64,000 bases of DNA from Picocystis sp. L7 (Eukaryota > Chlorophyta > Picocystophyceae > Picocystales > Picocystaceae): assembly GCA_020975725.1 (NCBI GenBank), contig QXJR01000016.1, forward strand, positions 372,001 to 436,000, in the 5' to 3' direction. This document shows positions 62,923 to 64,000 of this stretch, piece by piece (position 1 is the first letter of the stretch; every line of letters starts with the position of its first letter). A program made the position numbers and the translations under genes. The notes below the pieces were generated by a model that worked only from the letters and a program-made list of their open reading frames with translations, did not search any database and was not told the origin of the DNA.

Positions 62923-62932
62923 GTGTCGTCAT
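62923..62932 (+). promoter_or_regulatory. Near-ZDRE motif GTGTCGTCAT
   Basis: Same mismatch as the motif at 62879, 44 bp away. Confidence 0.4.
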
Positions 62933-63059
62933 GGATCCGCCTATGCTAACCGTCCCGCAAGTTCGGGGGCATTCCTTGTCTACTTAGGCGACCCCAACGC
63001 CCTGTCACGTTTGCGGGTCGCCCCAGCTGGGGAGGGGCGGGTGTGCAATGAGAAACGAG

Positions 63060-63069
63060 GTGTCGTCAT
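63060..63069 (+). promoter_or_regulatory. Near-ZDRE motif GTGTCGTCAT
   Basis: Identical 10-mer to 62923-62932, in context GAGGTGTCGTCA as at 58021. Confidence 0.4.
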
Positions 63070-63586
63070 CGCGGGGGTACTCACAATTCTTGCGATTGAT
63101 TTTGGATTATATCCGAAAAACTGCTTCCACTGTGCAAGACCGTGCGGTGCACTGCAAAGGCTTGTACCTAGGTTGAACGTTCGCACCCACGTCATTCAAA
63201 TTTGAGCTTCTGGATCTCTGCTCAAGGTCCATGAAGAATGTCCAAAAGAGGATGAGTGCATGTAAGCTGATGCTGTAGCGATAGAGAGCCACGCCGACCT
63301 CCGTGGGAAGTACCCATCAGCAATGCGGGGACTTTAGAGCTGTGCGTATGGTTCGGAGATTGTCATTGAGTGGCGTAGATTAGCGAGGAGCTGTTCCCAG
63401 CACCTCCTGGACAAGGTTTGAAAAAATCCGGCAGCACTTCTTACTAATCATCAAAGCAATCGAAGAAAGCCCGATCTGGGTCCATGGAAAATTGCCTCGA
63501 GGCCACCCGCAGGAGGTGCATCCTCGAGTGCGCATGGCGATGCAATGGTGTAGGATGGAGGGAAGGAAAGGCTTCCAAGATTGACT

Positions 63587-64000
63587 CTAGTATTTGCCGA
63601 ACAGCCCCGCCACCCCCTTACCAAAATCTTCCTTCGCATCCGGGGACACCGGATCCTTTCCGAGGTAGATGTCGAAGAGTGCCCTGCAAAGCTCAGGGGA
63701 GTCAATCTGGCCTATCACCCTTCCTTCGACTCGAGTAACAAGCATGCCTCGGTCTGCAGAGAAAGCAACTGCAAGCCCTTTCTTCAAATGCAGGTTTTCA
63801 AACCAGGTCTCGAACACCTCAAGGTCGCCCAGCTTCCCCGAGGCTGCGAGTGGTTTCTCGCAACGTTCACGAAGTGCATGGATAAGCTTTTTGGACGTCA
63901 ACTTTCCGTAATGCACGACCAAACGTACAGTTTTCTTCACATCTCGGTCCATTACATCCTCAAACACCTTCTGTTCGAGCTGTCCCTCCTCGGATCCCCC
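63587..64000 (-). CDS. Chalcone-isomerase-like protein (CHI fold), partial, 5' end beyond the window
   Basis: 137 codons are visible, open to the right edge, so the N-terminal part lies outside. The fragment has VKKTVRLVVHYGKLTSKKL, a helical middle, FENLHLKKGLAVAF, GRVIGQIDSPELCRALFDIYLGKDPVSPDAK and a short C-terminus GLFGKY. This is the C-terminal half of the chalcone-isomerase fold as found in CHI-like and plastid fatty-acid-binding proteins (FAP type). Without the N-terminal half, active-site residues cannot be judged; in algae the fatty-acid-binding type is more likely than a true chalcone isomerase. Confidence 0.8.
   Translation of the reverse strand, partial: GGSEEGQLEQKVFEDVMDRDVKKTVRLVVHYGKLTSKKLIHALRERCEKPLAASGKLGDLEVFETWFENLHLKKGLAVAFSADRGMLVTRVEGRVIGQIDSPELCRALFDIYLGKDPVSPDAKEDFGKGVAGLFGKY

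Larger units (their letters stand above)
62742..63586. promoter_or_regulatory. Upstream region of the second AztD-like gene
   Basis: About 840 bp with no convincing gene. It contains three one-mismatch ZDRE-like motifs, listed separately, a related GTGTCGCGCA at about 62788, and GGGTCGCCCCAGCTGGGGAG at about 63016 with a small inverted repeat. The right end contains the 3' flank of the CHI-like gene. Confidence 0.5.

Overview
This is a nuclear genomic window from a eukaryote of the green lineage, most likely a unicellular, gene-dense prasinophyte or other chlorophyte. A nucleus-encoded photosystem I subunit PsaH (48512-49224) is the strongest evidence. A PSA3-like PSI assembly factor, a RUNKEL/ULK4 kinase, a plant-type FAR1/MULE transposase and short spliceosomal introns agree with it. 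An NME7-like axonemal nucleoside diphosphate kinase suggests a flagellate stage. The species cannot be named from the sequence alone.

Layout. 1-791 is a 32-bp minisatellite. 1-15 kb alternates head-to-head and tail-to-tail genes: Myb/SANT-like protein, class IV aminotransferase, NME7, TM9/nonaspanin, GCN5 acetyltransferase, PSA3-like protein, TRF4-type poly(A) polymerase and a Pol theta-type helicase without a polymerase domain. 15266-26537 is a very young Mutator-like transposon with 9-bp target duplications. Its arms are built of about 87 and 59 copies of one 53-bp repeat in opposite orientation, a foldback architecture, around a single intact FAR1-MULE transposase gene. It landed in the shared upstream region of the helicase and a lipase. 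26.9-41.6 kb holds the lipase, an unknown probably plastid membrane protein, UDP-glucose 4-epimerase, RUNKEL/ULK4, a Fanzor-type nuclease relic, an ABCG transporter, tubulin cofactor C and ribosomal protein bL20. 42.3-54.1 kb holds V-ATPase subunit H, an unknown protein, BCD1, an OTU protease, PsaH, a 53-aa ORF only 3 nt upstream of a CobW/ZNG-family GTPase, adenosine kinase and a DnaJ protein.

54.8-63 kb is the most unusual part. It encodes three predicted secreted proteins, all on the minus strand. One is a SOUL-domain protein with a Ser-Pro-rich tail. The other two are paralogous beta-propeller proteins resembling the bacterial periplasmic zinc chaperone AztD, each ending in a long His-Asp tail. 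The upstream region of the first carries two perfect 10-bp palindromes matching the plant zinc-deficiency response element RTGTCGACAY. I found no other match in the window. The second has three one-mismatch copies. I infer a zinc-deficiency-regulated, secreted zinc-binding system. A decayed, unidentified element lies between the two paralogues, and the window ends in a partial chalcone-isomerase-like gene.

Where introns can be placed they are few, 70-165 bp long, and sit near the 5' end of each gene. Coding starts were set at the first ATG compatible with the protein family. Exon joints were set by eye from GT/AG sites and continuity of the conserved domain.
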